A DNA stretch of 52,608 bases from DASUFP01 sp036274495. GTDB taxonomy: Bacteria > Bacteroidota > Bacteroidia > AKYH767-A > OLB10. This document shows positions 27,180 through 36,278 of the stretch, piece by piece. Every line of letters starts with the position of its first letter. Position 1 is the stretch's first letter. The stretch covers positions 1-52,608 of the forward strand of contig DASUFP010000049.1 of the NCBI GenBank assembly GCA_036274495.1. Reading direction: 5' to 3'. The notes under the pieces are model-generated. The model saw nothing but the letters and a program-made list of their open reading frames with translations. It had not been told where the DNA came from and made no database searches. The position numbers were made by a program, and so were the translations under genes.

Positions 27180-29381
27180 ATGGAAAATGCAACCGCACAG
27201 GGGAAATGCCCTGTTAATCATGAAGCTTTAATGCATAGTGAAGGCAGCGGAACGGGCAATCGTTTTTGGTGGCCTAATCAACTCAATCTGGGTATTTTGC
27301 ATCAGCATGCACCGGCCTCGAATCCAATGGGACCCGATTTTAATTATGCTGAAGCGTTTAAAAAACTGGATTTTGATGCTTTGAAGAAGGATCTTACTTC
27401 ACTCATGACCGACTCTCAGGAGTGGTGGCCATCTGACTGGGGACATTACGGCGGACTTTTTATACGGATGGCCTGGCACAGTGCCGGCACCTACCGCACC
27501 GGAGATGGACGTGGTGGTGCCGGAACCGGAAACCAGCGTTTCGCACCGGTAAACAGTTGGCCTGATAACGGCAACCTTGATAAGGCAAGGAGGCTCCTTT
27601 GGCCCATAAAACAGAAGTACGGGAACAAAATTTCGTGGGCCGATCTGATGGTACTTGCCGGCAATGTGGCACTTGAGTCAATGGGCTTTAAAACATTCGG
27701 ATTTGGTGGCGGCCGTGTGGATATATGGCAGCCCGAAGAGGACATTTACTGGGGCAACGAGACTGTGTGGCTGGGAGATAAACGGTACAGCGGCGACCGC
27801 GATCTTGAAAACCCGCTCGCGGCAGTTCAGATGGGTCTTATTTATGTGAATCCCGAAGGTCCCGGCGGTAACCCCGATCCGGTAGCATCGGGCCGTGATG
27901 TGCGTGAAACCTTCGCCCGTATGGCGATGAATGACGAGGAGACCGTGGCACTGGTGGCAGGCGGTCATACCTTTGGAAAGGCACACGGAGCCGGCGATCC
28001 GAAACTCGTGGGACCTGAACCCGAAGCCGCGCCTCTTGAAGCACAAGGGCTTGGATGGATAAATAAATTAGGTAACGGTAAAGGTGTGTATACCACTACC
28101 AGTGGCATTGAAGGCGCCTGGAAACCCAATCCCACCAAATGGGATAACGGGTATTTCGACATGTTATTCGGTTACGACTGGGAATTGACGAAGAGTCCGG
28201 CAGGAGCACATCAATGGGTTGCTAAAAATTGTAAGCCCGAAAATATGATCCCTGATGCGCATGATCCCAACAAAAAGAATCCTCCAATGATGACAACGGC
28301 GGATCTGTCACTTAAGTTTGATCCCGTCTATGAAAAAATCGCACGTCGTTTTCATCAGGATCATAAAGCTTTCGCGGATGCTTTTGCTCGCGCCTGGTTC
28401 AAACTTACGCATCGCGACATGGGACCCAAGTCGCTTTATCTGGGACCTGAAGTTCCTGCTGAAGATCTCATCTGGCAAGATCCGTTACCTGCGGTAACGC
28501 ACAAACTGATTGATGAAAAAGATATTGCATCATTGAAGAGCAAAATACTTGCATCAGGATTATCGGTTGCTGAATTGGTATCTACAGCATGGGCGTCGGC
28601 TTCAACTTTTCGTGGTTCCGACAAACGCGGTGGTGCTAACGGTGCCCGCATACGTTTAGCTCCTCAGAAATTCTGGGAAGTAAACAATCCGGCACAACTT
28701 ACCAAAGTCCTTGATAAACTGGAAGGAATTCAAAAAGCATTTAACAGTGAGACATCAGGTAAACAGGTTTCAATTGCCGACCTTATTGTGCTTGGCGGGT
28801 GTGCGGCAGTCGAGAAGGCAGCTAAGGATGCCGGTCATACCATTACCGTTCCCTTTACTCCCGGACGGGCAGATGCCACACAGGAGCAAACCGATGTGGA
28901 ATCTTTTGCGGCACTTGAACCACAGTCGGACGGTTTCAGGAATTATCAGAAAAAAACTTATGCTGTTCCGGCGGAGCATATGCTTGTCGACAGAGCACAA
29001 TTGTTAACACTCAGTGCCCCTGAAATGACTGTACTCATCGGCGGTTTACGGGTATTGGGCGGAAATGCCGCAGGTGTAACACATGGGGTATTTACAAAAC
29101 GTCCCGGACAACTTACCAATGACTTTTTTGTAAATCTGCTGGATATGGACACCGAATGGAAGTCTGCGTCAGAAAAGAGTGAAACCTTTGAAGGGCGTGA
29201 CAGAAAATCAGGCGCAGTTAAATGGACCGGTACCCGTTTCGATCTGGTATTTGGCTCCAACTCACAACTTCGTGCCTTGTCTGAAGTATACGCCCAAAAC
29301 GGAGCGGAAGCTAAATTCACAGCTGATTTTGTTGCCGCATGGAACAAGGTTATGAATCTTGACCGGTTTGATATTGCATGA
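27180..29381 (+). CDS. katG: Catalase-peroxidase KatG
   Basis: KatG is a heme enzyme with catalase and peroxidase activity that removes hydrogen peroxide. The 733-aa protein has the full two-domain length. The distal site shows Arg96, Trp99 and His100 in IRMAWHSAGTYRTGDGRGG. Tyr222 (IYVNPEGPGG) and Met248 (FARMAM) complete the Met-Tyr-Trp cross-link, and the proximal heme ligand is His263 in GGHTFGKAHG. The C-terminal domain is the degenerate duplicate. It stands alone on the plus strand, followed by a strong terminator, so it is a single-gene unit. Confidence 0.98.
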   Translation: MENATAQGKCPVNHEALMHSEGSGTGNRFWWPNQLNLGILHQHAPASNPMGPDFNYAEAFKKLDFDALKKDLTSLMTDSQEWWPSDWGHYGGLFIRMAWHSAGTYRTGDGRGGAGTGNQRFAPVNSWPDNGNLDKARRLLWPIKQKYGNKISWADLMVLAGNVALESMGFKTFGFGGGRVDIWQPEEDIYWGNETVWLGDKRYSGDRDLENPLAAVQMGLIYVNPEGPGGNPDPVASGRDVRETFARMAMNDEETVALVAGGHTFGKAHGAGDPKLVGPEPEAAPLEAQGLGWINKLGNGKGVYTTTSGIEGAWKPNPTKWDNGYFDMLFGYDWELTKSPAGAHQWVAKNCKPENMIPDAHDPNKKNPPMMTTADLSLKFDPVYEKIARRFHQDHKAFADAFARAWFKLTHRDMGPKSLYLGPEVPAEDLIWQDPLPAVTHKLIDEKDIASLKSKILASGLSVAELVSTAWASASTFRGSDKRGGANGARIRLAPQKFWEVNNPAQLTKVLDKLEGIQKAFNSETSGKQVSIADLIVLGGCAAVEKAAKDAGHTITVPFTPGRADATQEQTDVESFAALEPQSDGFRNYQKKTYAVPAEHMLVDRAQLLTLSAPEMTVLIGGLRVLGGNAAGVTHGVFTKRPGQLTNDFFVNLLDMDTEWKSASEKSETFEGRDRKSGAVKWTGTRFDLVFGSNSQLRALSEVYAQNGAEAKFTADFVAAWNKVMNLDRFDIA

Positions 29382-29395
29382 GAATGTTCCATGAT

Positions 29396-29429
29396 AAAAA
29401 AGGCGGCTCCTTAAAGAGCCGCCTTTTTT
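29396..29429. terminator. Bidirectional intrinsic terminator after katG
   Basis: GGCGGCTC (29402-29409) and GAGCCGCC (29416-29423) form a perfect GC-rich 8-bp stem extended by A6 and T6 flanks. It serves katG on the plus strand and the KOW protein gene on the minus strand. Confidence 0.93.
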
Positions 29430-29451
29430 ATTTATGAAAAGCTGAAGCGTG

Positions 29452-29655
29452 TTACTTCTTGTTACCTGTAACTACTTCAACATTTCGTCCCAGGGTTTTG
29501 AACCGATCGCCATTTGCCTGAACAACCGTTATGGTGATGTGTCCGGTTTTGCTCAAATGAATATCTCTTACAATACCGGATTTACCCTTGTGTGTACCGC
29601 CGGTGACAATGCACTTATCGCCATCCTTCAAAGGTGAGGTTGAATTGGTTTTCAT
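29452..29655 (-). CDS. KOW-motif mini-protein
   Basis: This 67-aa protein is essentially one KOW motif: DGDKCIVTGGTHKGKSGIVR with the following strands (HITITVVQANGDRF, LGRNVEV). KOW motifs bind RNA or protein partners in NusG, Spt5 and ribosomal protein L24, but this stand-alone protein has no other domain. It is the last gene of a possible GNAT-DUF4256-KOW unit (24-base gap) and is followed by the terminator it shares with katG. The role is unknown. Confidence 0.75.
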   Translation of the reverse strand: MKTNSTSPLKDGDKCIVTGGTHKGKSGIVRDIHLSKTGHITITVVQANGDRFKTLGRNVEVVTGNKK

Positions 29656-29679
29656 TTTACTTATTATGGAATAAACAAT

Positions 29680-30249
29680 TTACACTCTTAATAATCCACG
29701 AAAGCCACGGGCAGCATAGTACGACTGCACGCCGTTGTGGTATACAAAGACCGTGTTGTACCGAAAATCTCCGAAAATGGCTCCGTCAAGTTTCCTGATA
29801 TCAGGAGGGGTCAAGAGCCAGCTCGAAGTTTTCGTATCAAATTTACCAAGCTGCTGCAATTGGCGGTATTCCTCTTCGGTCAGTAATTTTATCCCCATTG
29901 CGTCTGCCATTTCAATAGCAGAAGATTTTGGTTTATGTTCTTTCCGGGCATCAAGCGCTTCTCGGTCGTAGCAGAGGCTACGGCGTCCGGAAGGGCTTTC
30001 AGGGGAGCAGTCGCAGAAAATATATTCAGAAGATTTCTTGTCAAAACCTATTACATCCGGTTCGCCCCCTGATTTTTCCATTTCGGAGAGCGACCACATT
30101 TTACTTCCTGCTTTCTTCAATTCTAGTTGCACGTTGGACCATTGGAGGTCTTTGTGCCGTTTCATATTTTTATCGAACCGCGCTTTCAGAAGATTCAATA
30201 AATCATCCTGTTGAGAAGTGGGGAGGTCTTTTTTTATCTCCTTTGCCAT
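29680..30249 (-). CDS. DUF4256 family protein
   Basis: This 189-aa protein matches the DUF4256 family, soluble proteins of unknown function found widely in bacteria. The segments SGGEPDVIGFDKKSSEYIF and SGRRSLCYDREALDARKEHK are the recognised core. It contains Cys/Asp/Glu residues but no catalytic motif that I can name. It is flanked by a GNAT (25 bases upstream) and the KOW protein (24 bases downstream) on the same strand. Confidence 0.82.
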   Translation of the reverse strand: MAKEIKKDLPTSQQDDLLNLLKARFDKNMKRHKDLQWSNVQLELKKAGSKMWSLSEMEKSGGEPDVIGFDKKSSEYIFCDCSPESPSGRRSLCYDREALDARKEHKPKSSAIEMADAMGIKLLTEEEYRQLQQLGKFDTKTSSWLLTPPDIRKLDGAIFGDFRYNTVFVYHNGVQSYYAARGFRGLLRV

Positions 30250-30274
30250 GCTATTCCTTTTATGTTGTTGATAC

Positions 30275-30778
30275 TCATAAATTCCATTTTACAAATTGAA
30301 TTACCTTTCTGTTGTTCAAAATAAAGTATTTTTCGAATTCCATACCAATTTTTTCAATAATTCTTATAGAGGCCTTATTTTCCACATATGCCATACAAAC
30401 TATTTTGGGAAAATGAAATCGTTTTATTCCTGTTTCCAATACGGCCATTGCGGCTTCTGTTCCATATCCCTTATTCCAGTGTTTTTTAGCATATCTCCAG
30501 CCGAAATCCAGTTCGTTATTATATTCAGCAAATCCGCAAAAGCCGGCAAGTTCTCCGGTAGTTTTAATTTCAACTGCAAATCTTGCCCACCCTTTCCGGT
30601 TGATCTGAGTGATGCATTTAAGGATATACTCTTCGGCTTCGGGATAGGTTTGAGGCAATCCGTTTCCGATAAACTGCATCACATCCGGATCCGCAACAAT
30701 ATTGGCGTATGGAAGAATATCATCAATATCCCAGCTTCTGATGATTAACCTGACTGTTTCAACAATAAGCATAAGCAA
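30275..30778 (-). CDS. GNAT-family N-acetyltransferase (RimJ/RimL type)
   Basis: This is a 167-aa acetyltransferase of the RimJ/RimL-like Acetyltransf_3 group. The N-terminus (VETVRLIIRSWDIDDI) and the acetyl-CoA loop (YAKKHWNKGYGTEAAMAVLE) are clear, with IRIIEKIGMEFEKYF near the end. Met1 or Met3 may be the real start (MLMLIVET). It heads the possible GNAT-DUF4256-KOW unit. The substrate is unknown. Confidence 0.88.
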   Translation of the reverse strand: MLMLIVETVRLIIRSWDIDDILPYANIVADPDVMQFIGNGLPQTYPEAEEYILKCITQINRKGWARFAVEIKTTGELAGFCGFAEYNNELDFGWRYAKKHWNKGYGTEAAMAVLETGIKRFHFPKIVCMAYVENKASIRIIEKIGMEFEKYFILNNRKVIQFVKWNL

Positions 30779-30836
30779 CAGTTCGGGATTCGGTATATCC
30801 GGTGATTTAAATATTAAAACTTAAGATAATTTTGCC

Positions 30837-31700
30837 TCACGGTTTGTAAGCAGTATCTCTCCAGTGCCTTTTGCCCTTTTTAGCCAATTCAAATTCATCT
30901 TTACTCAAAATATTTTCCTCAAGTTCCATGTCGGTTTTGCAATAACTTTTGAAAAACTCCTCCAATCTTTCCTTTGAATTCAACACCTCGTCAGAAATAT
31001 AATTGATATCAATATTAATACATACGGCTCCGATCAACCCAAAATCATCACGAAAAATAGGAATAGTGGTGCATTTAAACCTTCTTGCTTCAATGTTCAA
31101 TTCATAGTTTAGCTTGTCCTCGTTGAGTAATTTTCGTTTTTTCAGATCCAGCACCAAAACCGTTGTACCCATTCCTGTTTTTCGGCCTGTAGTTTCTCCG
31201 TTTTCAATTTCGACGAGCGATCGGGTGGGGTTCATTAAATTGTGAAGGAGAATTTCAATTCCCATGTGCTTAAATGTTTGTCCGAGTAATCTTACAATCC
31301 GTGCATAATTTTCAAGATATTCATTGTTATCGTTTTCGATTTTAGAACCCTGATATTTTCGAAAGAGTTTATCGTACTGTTTGAGTTCTGTTGATTCCAG
31401 CTGGTTTCTGATATTGTTTTGTTCCCCGATAAAAATGAGTTGCCTGGCAGCGGTATTATCCTTATTTTTAAGAAAGTAGTGTACAGCAAGTCTGAAATCC
31501 TTCAGGCTAAATTCGGGGAAGTTGTTTTTATCCACCTCATAAGGGTAAAAATCATATTCTTCAAGATTTTTACCGCGCTCACTCATTTTTTCCTTGTATT
31601 TACCGATAAAAAAACCCCCGGCGAATAGCAACAGCGATACAATTACCTCAGTTATAACAGGTACTAATATCGAGTGTTCAATTGCTGATTGTAATAACAT
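30837..31700 (-). CDS. Membrane-tethered YheO-like PAS protein without DNA-binding domain
   Basis: The 287-aa protein has an N-terminal transmembrane helix (about residues 11-33, LVPVITEVIVSLLLFAGGFF), an unrecognised alpha region (about 40-120) and a YheO-like PAS domain (about 125-235). The PAS match rests on NYARIVRLLGQTFKHMGIEI, TTGRKTGMG and FGLIGAVCINIDI. YheO/DauR proteins normally have a C-terminal HTH_22 domain. Here only about 45 charged residues follow (ending RHWRDTAYKP), so it is not a DNA-binding regulator of the usual kind. It may be a ligand sensor acting by protein contact; the partner is unknown. Confidence 0.75.
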   Translation of the reverse strand: MLLQSAIEHSILVPVITEVIVSLLLFAGGFFIGKYKEKMSERGKNLEEYDFYPYEVDKNNFPEFSLKDFRLAVHYFLKNKDNTAARQLIFIGEQNNIRNQLESTELKQYDKLFRKYQGSKIENDNNEYLENYARIVRLLGQTFKHMGIEILLHNLMNPTRSLVEIENGETTGRKTGMGTTVLVLDLKKRKLLNEDKLNYELNIEARRFKCTTIPIFRDDFGLIGAVCINIDINYISDEVLNSKERLEEFFKSYCKTDMELEENILSKDEFELAKKGKRHWRDTAYKP

Positions 31701-31769
31701 GGCAAAAGAATTTATATGATTGAATGAATAACGAAATAGACGGGAATGACAAATAAATCCTCAACAAAA

Positions 31770-32306
31770 CTACATTTCCTGTTCCAGCAATTCCTTCAGC
31801 CTCGATAAGCTCTCATCCATATCTTTTGCAAAATTGCGCTCGGCCATTGGGATCATTAAATTTACCGGAAAGTTCAGGGTTCCGGCGTTAATTAAATTTA
31901 CTTTGGTCTGATTTGCCGTAACAATTTCGGTCTCCATAATTACACTTGCTGTTACTTTCATAGGTTTATCGAAGCGAATTTCTGTTTCTATTCTTTCTCC
32001 TTCAATGATGTTTTTGATTTCTTTTGCTCCCACTCCCGCATTCTTGTTTCCGCTCCAGCTGTATATATATCCTATTGTCCCGTCTGTACCTTTCGTCTCC
32101 ACTTTTCTGTCAGGATCGGTTTTAGCCCATTTATTAAACTTATCCTGATTTTTGAGCATCCTTAAAAATTCAAAAACTTTTTGTCGTGGAGCATTAATAA
32201 TAATTTCTCTCTTCACATAATGGTTCTTTTTCATAAAAAATGCCATAATAAGCAACAAGACAATTATGGAGAAAATTAACAGTAGTACAACTATTAGAAC
32301 TTGCAT
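31770..32306 (-). CDS. Membrane-anchored SRPBCC-family protein
   Basis: The 178-aa protein starts with one long transmembrane helix (residues about 3-25) and continues with a START/Bet v1-like SRPBCC domain from VKREIIINAPRQKVFEFLRM onward. SRPBCC folds bind hydrophobic ligands. The orientation and ligand are unknown. It is 69 bases upstream of the PAS protein on the same strand. Confidence 0.82.
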   Translation of the reverse strand: MQVLIVVLLLIFSIIVLLLIMAFFMKKNHYVKREIIINAPRQKVFEFLRMLKNQDKFNKWAKTDPDRKVETKGTDGTIGYIYSWSGNKNAGVGAKEIKNIIEGERIETEIRFDKPMKVTASVIMETEIVTANQTKVNLINAGTLNFPVNLMIPMAERNFAKDMDESLSRLKELLEQEM

Positions 32307-32342
32307 ATCGGTTTGATTTTAAAAAACAGGATTGGAATATCA

Positions 32343-32373
32343 TTTTATTTATGCAGTATATACAATACCTTTG
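32343..32373 (+). promoter_or_regulatory. Bacteroidota promoter for the T9SS gene at 32394
   Basis: TTTT at 32343-32346 and TACCTTTG at 32366-32373 match the -33/-7 pattern with a 19-base spacer. The predicted start is near 32380, leaving a leader of about 14 bases before the ATG. Confidence 0.65.
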
Positions 32374-32393
32374 CGCGGCAATAAAATAAAATT

Positions 32394-33248
32394 ATGAAAA
32401 AAATACTTCTTATCTTAAATATTTGTTTAACTACGCTTGCATTTGCTCAAAATCCAAATGTTTCTGAAGCCTCTTCTCCGCTGTGTGACAGCCTCAACAC
32501 CATTTATGGTTATACTTATTTGAATCATGGAGCTATGTTTGATGTTGTTGCAAAAACAAATAACATCAGTCTTGACCATCTGACGGCTAATATCAAGAAC
32601 GGGACAATTTCATATTCAATTTATTACAAAACCGGGAGTTTTGTAGGTTTTGAACAGCAACCATCCGCCTGGACCCTCATTGATTCGGCCCTGGTTACAT
32701 CAAATAACACATTGACTATTAATAATTTGCCTACAGAAATACCAATAAATTTAAACTTAACCCTTAACCTTGGCGACACGGTTGCTTTCTACCTCGTGCA
32801 ACCCGTTTTATCAAAAGTTTACCTCACATCGACCACGATACCTTGGGCTACTGAATATGTATCCGATAGTGTGCTTTCGATAAGCGTTGCCAGAAGCGTT
32901 TACCAGCTCTTTAATGTACCTTTTTCAACACCTCAAATCTGGAATGGAACGGTTGGCTATTGTATTCCCGGCACGGTTGGATTAACGGAACACGGTAATG
33001 CGGCGGATGCTATTTCCCTTTCGCAGTTGTCAGGGGAAATTTCGGTGCAAATCCCACAAGAGTTATTGGATCATGCGCATCAATTGGAATTAACTATTGT
33101 AGACATGCTCTCCCGATCAGTTGTACATTACAATGTAAATGCTGCCTCCTTTTCTATTAACACCAACAACTTTTCAAACGGAATGTATGTTTGTCTGGTA
33201 ACTGATAAATCAGGGATTCTGAAACAACAGAAAATTGTAATCAGATAG
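32394..33248 (+). CDS. T9SS-sorted secreted protein, small
   Basis: This 284-aa exported protein has signal peptide MKKILLILNICLTTLAFAQ. A beta-rich central region of unknown type follows, with N-glycan-like runs of Asn/Thr, and a C-terminal type A-like sorting domain (VQIPQELLDHAHQLELTIVD, NGMYVCLVTDKSG). The canonical (Y/F)PNP at the start of the sorting domain is replaced by QIPQEL, so it is a divergent version. I do not recognise the function. Confidence 0.72.
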   Translation: MKKILLILNICLTTLAFAQNPNVSEASSPLCDSLNTIYGYTYLNHGAMFDVVAKTNNISLDHLTANIKNGTISYSIYYKTGSFVGFEQQPSAWTLIDSALVTSNNTLTINNLPTEIPINLNLTLNLGDTVAFYLVQPVLSKVYLTSTTIPWATEYVSDSVLSISVARSVYQLFNVPFSTPQIWNGTVGYCIPGTVGLTEHGNAADAISLSQLSGEISVQIPQELLDHAHQLELTIVDMLSRSVVHYNVNAASFSINTNNFSNGMYVCLVTDKSGILKQQKIVIR

Positions 33249-33400
33249 CCTTAGCCGTTTTTACTTTTTAGTTGTTTGTTTGGCAGATGATACCACCTGC
33301 CGGTTGGATTCTTTAACTCAATCGCTTCTCAAAAGAGAGCCATGGAGGTATAGAAAAGAGATCTGCAGACTAAATGAATTGGTCTGATTGAAAAGAACTG

Positions 33401-33420
33401 TTTTTATTGATCAATAAAAA
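33401..33420. repeat. 20-bp perfect palindrome
   Basis: TTTTTATTGATCAATAAAAA is a perfect inverted repeat touching the left arm of the terminator at 33420. It may only extend the U-rich end of that terminator. Confidence 0.6.
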
Positions 33421-33464
33421 ACCCAAATAACTATTTCGCCTGATGCAAAATAATTATTTGGGTT
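33414..33464 (-). terminator. Long-stem intrinsic terminator of the arylsulfatase
   Basis: Arms 33420-33439 and 33445-33464 pair at 18 of 20 positions around a 5-base loop (CTGAT). Read on the minus strand the stem is followed by TTTTTTATTG. It lies 22 bases past the sulfatase stop. Confidence 0.88.
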
Positions 33465-33486
33465 AAATGCTTATCGTTTAATTTAC

Positions 33487-35907
33487 TTATTCTTTACTGA
33501 GGGCTACCTGAGCTTCCCTTTCCAGATCAAGGTATTGCTCCTTCCCTATACCAACAGTAACATAATGAATAGTGCCTCCGTTGAACGTACATGTGGAGGT
33601 AGTGTACAATTTACTAACCGGGTCACCGCTGTCATAACCAACACAAAGTCCGTCACCAACAAGCGTAAATTTACCTACCTGTGCTGTCATTGGACCGCTT
33701 GCAACTTCCTTGTCGTTAATAAACAATTTCATTGTACCAATGGACTCACCATGCTCTCCCACTTTCTCTTTATTGAATTCCATTCCAAATATGTATTTCC
33801 CCGGTTTAAGTGCAGCTGATACCAACTCTTGCTGTTTAATGCCTAGGAAATTATACACGTAATGTAATTTGTGATCTTTAATAAAGAGGGTGTGTCCGCC
33901 AAACCGTGAACCGTGAGCAAAGATTACACCTGATGCATTCGCATCTGTAATATCAACGCTGGCAACTATCCTGTACGATTTACCTCTGATGTTAACAGCA
34001 ACAGCCTCCGGTACAGCGCTGGTGTGAGGATAGTATGTATAGTTGTCTTTGGGCGCCTCCTCTTCCGGACGTTCAGTAGTTAATATTTCTGTAGCAGAAC
34101 GGTCATCAAGTGGAAATGCAAAGTTTTTCTTTGCCTCTTCATCGTACAATTTTTTGAGGGCTTCAAGCTTATCAGGATGTTCTTTAGCCAGATCTTTTGA
34201 TTCAGATCTGTCAACATCGGTGTTGTATAATTCCCATTTGTCTTTGTCAAAATTTCCTTTGCCTGTCAGCGGTGCATGCACAGCTACCGCTTTCCAGCCA
34301 TCCTGCCAAATAGCACGTGTTCCCAGCATGGTGTAATACTGAACATGTTTTTGAGTCGGGTCATCCGGTTTCGCATCAAATGTATATTTCATTGAAACAC
34401 CGGACAACGGGTACTGCTCAACACCTTTGTACACCTTAGGCATTTCCAATCCGCATATTTCAAGAATAGTTGGAACGATATCTACAGCATGATGGTATTG
34501 GTTTCGCACTTCACCACGGGCTTTGATGCCTTTGGGCCAGGTGATCACCAGAGGGCATTCGGTTCCGCCCGCATAGTTTGAATACCTTTTAAACATTTTA
34601 AACGGAGTGGAGAGTGCTGCCGCCCATCCGGTAGGATAGTGCTCATAGGTGTTTGGACCGCCGAGTTCATCAATGAGTTTCATGTTTTCAGAAAGTTCAT
34701 CCGGGAAGCCATTGAAAAATTTATTTTCATTTACCGAGCCGTTCGGACTGCCTTCACCCGAAGCGCCATTATCGGCTGCATAGAAAATTACTGTATTATC
34801 ATACTGACCGGTTTCTTTCAGATAGTCAATAATTCTACCGATTTGCGCATCTGTATACTCAGAAAAAGCTGCATAAACTTCACATAGGCGGGAGAATAAT
34901 TTCTTTTCATCAGCACTCAGCTGATCCCAGGGCCGTACAAAATCGCCGGGTGCCGCTACGTCTTCGGGTAACGGATTAAATTCGGTCAAAGTGGTGCCTT
35001 TTGGCAGAATGCCTTTTTCAATCATACGAGGCAACACCCATTTTCTGTAGGCGTCATAACCATCATCAAATTTGCCTTTGTATTTGGCAATATAGTCTTT
35101 AGGTGCCTGATGCGGGGCATGATTCGCGCCCGGGCAAAACCACATATACCAGGGCTTGGAAGGGTTGGCCGATTTCTGGTCACTAATCATCTTAATAGCC
35201 TGATCAGCAAGGTCTTTTGAAAGATGATAGCCCTGTTCCGGACCATAAGGCTGCTCAATTGCATGGTTATCTTCAGTAAGATCGGGGTAAAACTGGTTGG
35301 TTTCGCCTCCAATAAAACCATAAAAGCGGTCGTAGCCCTGTTGCAAAGGCCATTGGCTTTTATCGGCTCCGGCCGACAGGTCTGTTTCAGGAACATTATG
35401 ATCTTTCCCCAGCCAAAAAGTACTCCATCCGTTTTCTCTTAATATTTGAGCCATGGTAGCTGCCTGAGGCGGCAACTGGCAGCTATACCCCGGGAAGCCA
35501 TTCGCACCTTCAGTAATCGTTCCCATTCCGTTAAGGTTGTGGTTACGGCCGGTATTGATGCAGGAACGGGTCGGTGAACAAAGTGAAACCGTATGCCACT
35601 GAGAATAGGTCAGACCATCTGCAGCCAGTTTATCCATTGTCGGCATATTGATTCTGCCTCCGTAAGGCGACCAGGCACCCAGACCGGTATCATCATAAAG
35701 AATAAAGAGAATGTTGGGAGCCCCTTCCGGCGCTTTCTTGCGTATGTATGGATCCCAGTCGGCTTTGGAATCCCTGACATCAACATTTATTACACCTTTA
35801 AAGGCTGTGGCAGTGTTAGAATCAGCTGATTCCGTTTTCGGCTTTTCCGATTGTTTGCATCCGGCAAAACCTATGGCAACTGCAACAAGAATGAGCAGTT
35901 TTTTCAT
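33487..35907 (-). CDS. Lipoprotein arylsulfatase (formylglycine sulfatase)
   Basis: This enzyme would hydrolyse sulfate esters in the periplasm or at the cell surface. The signal peptide has a lipobox ending GFAGC, so Cys17 is likely lipidated. The sulfatase core begins at PNILFILYDDTG (metal-binding Asp72/Asp73) and carries the maturation motif CSPTRS, with Cys110 converted to formylglycine. DNG in FYAADNGASG is another metal-site motif. About 170 residues after the sulfatase core form a jelly-roll-like domain (FGGHTLFIKDHKL). At 806 aa it resembles the long arylsulfatases such as mycobacterial AtsA/AtsD. The substrate is unknown; no maturase is in the window. Confidence 0.93.
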   Translation of the reverse strand: MKKLLILVAVAIGFAGCKQSEKPKTESADSNTATAFKGVINVDVRDSKADWDPYIRKKAPEGAPNILFILYDDTGLGAWSPYGGRINMPTMDKLAADGLTYSQWHTVSLCSPTRSCINTGRNHNLNGMGTITEGANGFPGYSCQLPPQAATMAQILRENGWSTFWLGKDHNVPETDLSAGADKSQWPLQQGYDRFYGFIGGETNQFYPDLTEDNHAIEQPYGPEQGYHLSKDLADQAIKMISDQKSANPSKPWYMWFCPGANHAPHQAPKDYIAKYKGKFDDGYDAYRKWVLPRMIEKGILPKGTTLTEFNPLPEDVAAPGDFVRPWDQLSADEKKLFSRLCEVYAAFSEYTDAQIGRIIDYLKETGQYDNTVIFYAADNGASGEGSPNGSVNENKFFNGFPDELSENMKLIDELGGPNTYEHYPTGWAAALSTPFKMFKRYSNYAGGTECPLVITWPKGIKARGEVRNQYHHAVDIVPTILEICGLEMPKVYKGVEQYPLSGVSMKYTFDAKPDDPTQKHVQYYTMLGTRAIWQDGWKAVAVHAPLTGKGNFDKDKWELYNTDVDRSESKDLAKEHPDKLEALKKLYDEEAKKNFAFPLDDRSATEILTTERPEEEAPKDNYTYYPHTSAVPEAVAVNIRGKSYRIVASVDITDANASGVIFAHGSRFGGHTLFIKDHKLHYVYNFLGIKQQELVSAALKPGKYIFGMEFNKEKVGEHGESIGTMKLFINDKEVASGPMTAQVGKFTLVGDGLCVGYDSGDPVSKLYTTSTCTFNGGTIHYVTVGIGKEQYLDLEREAQVALSKE

Positions 35908-35935
35908 AATTATAAGGGTTTAAATTAGGTCTATA

Positions 35936-35966
35936 CAAATGTATGGTCTATTTTATAAAAAAAAAA
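35936..35966 (-). promoter_or_regulatory. Bacteroidota promoter for the arylsulfatase
   Basis: Read on the minus strand, TTTT (35963-35966) is followed after 19 bases by TACATTTG (35936-35943), an exact TAnnTTTG. The leader to the ATG at 35907 is about 25 bases. From here to 36278 (about 310 bases, AT-rich) I see nothing coding or structured. Confidence 0.65.
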
Positions 35967-36278
35967 TGATCCCGGTTATGTTTCGCATAGAAATTTAAAA
36001 TTCAATGCCAATTTGCTTGTACCTGATAAAGTCTTTTTGTGAAAATCCGTATTTTCAACAAGTGCTGCTGAAGCAGTCGGACACTTACACATTTCAACCT
36101 TTGAGATAAGGTTCAGTTTAGATTAGTGACAAGGAAAACGTATTATCGAAACAATACTTGAGGTCGTAAAGTTTTAATATTTTAATATTCCCTTTCACTT
36201 GTATTTTAATAATATGCTGGCATCAATTACAGTAATCTGATTACATCTGCTGAATACTTCCTTAAAATCCTGATTTTA

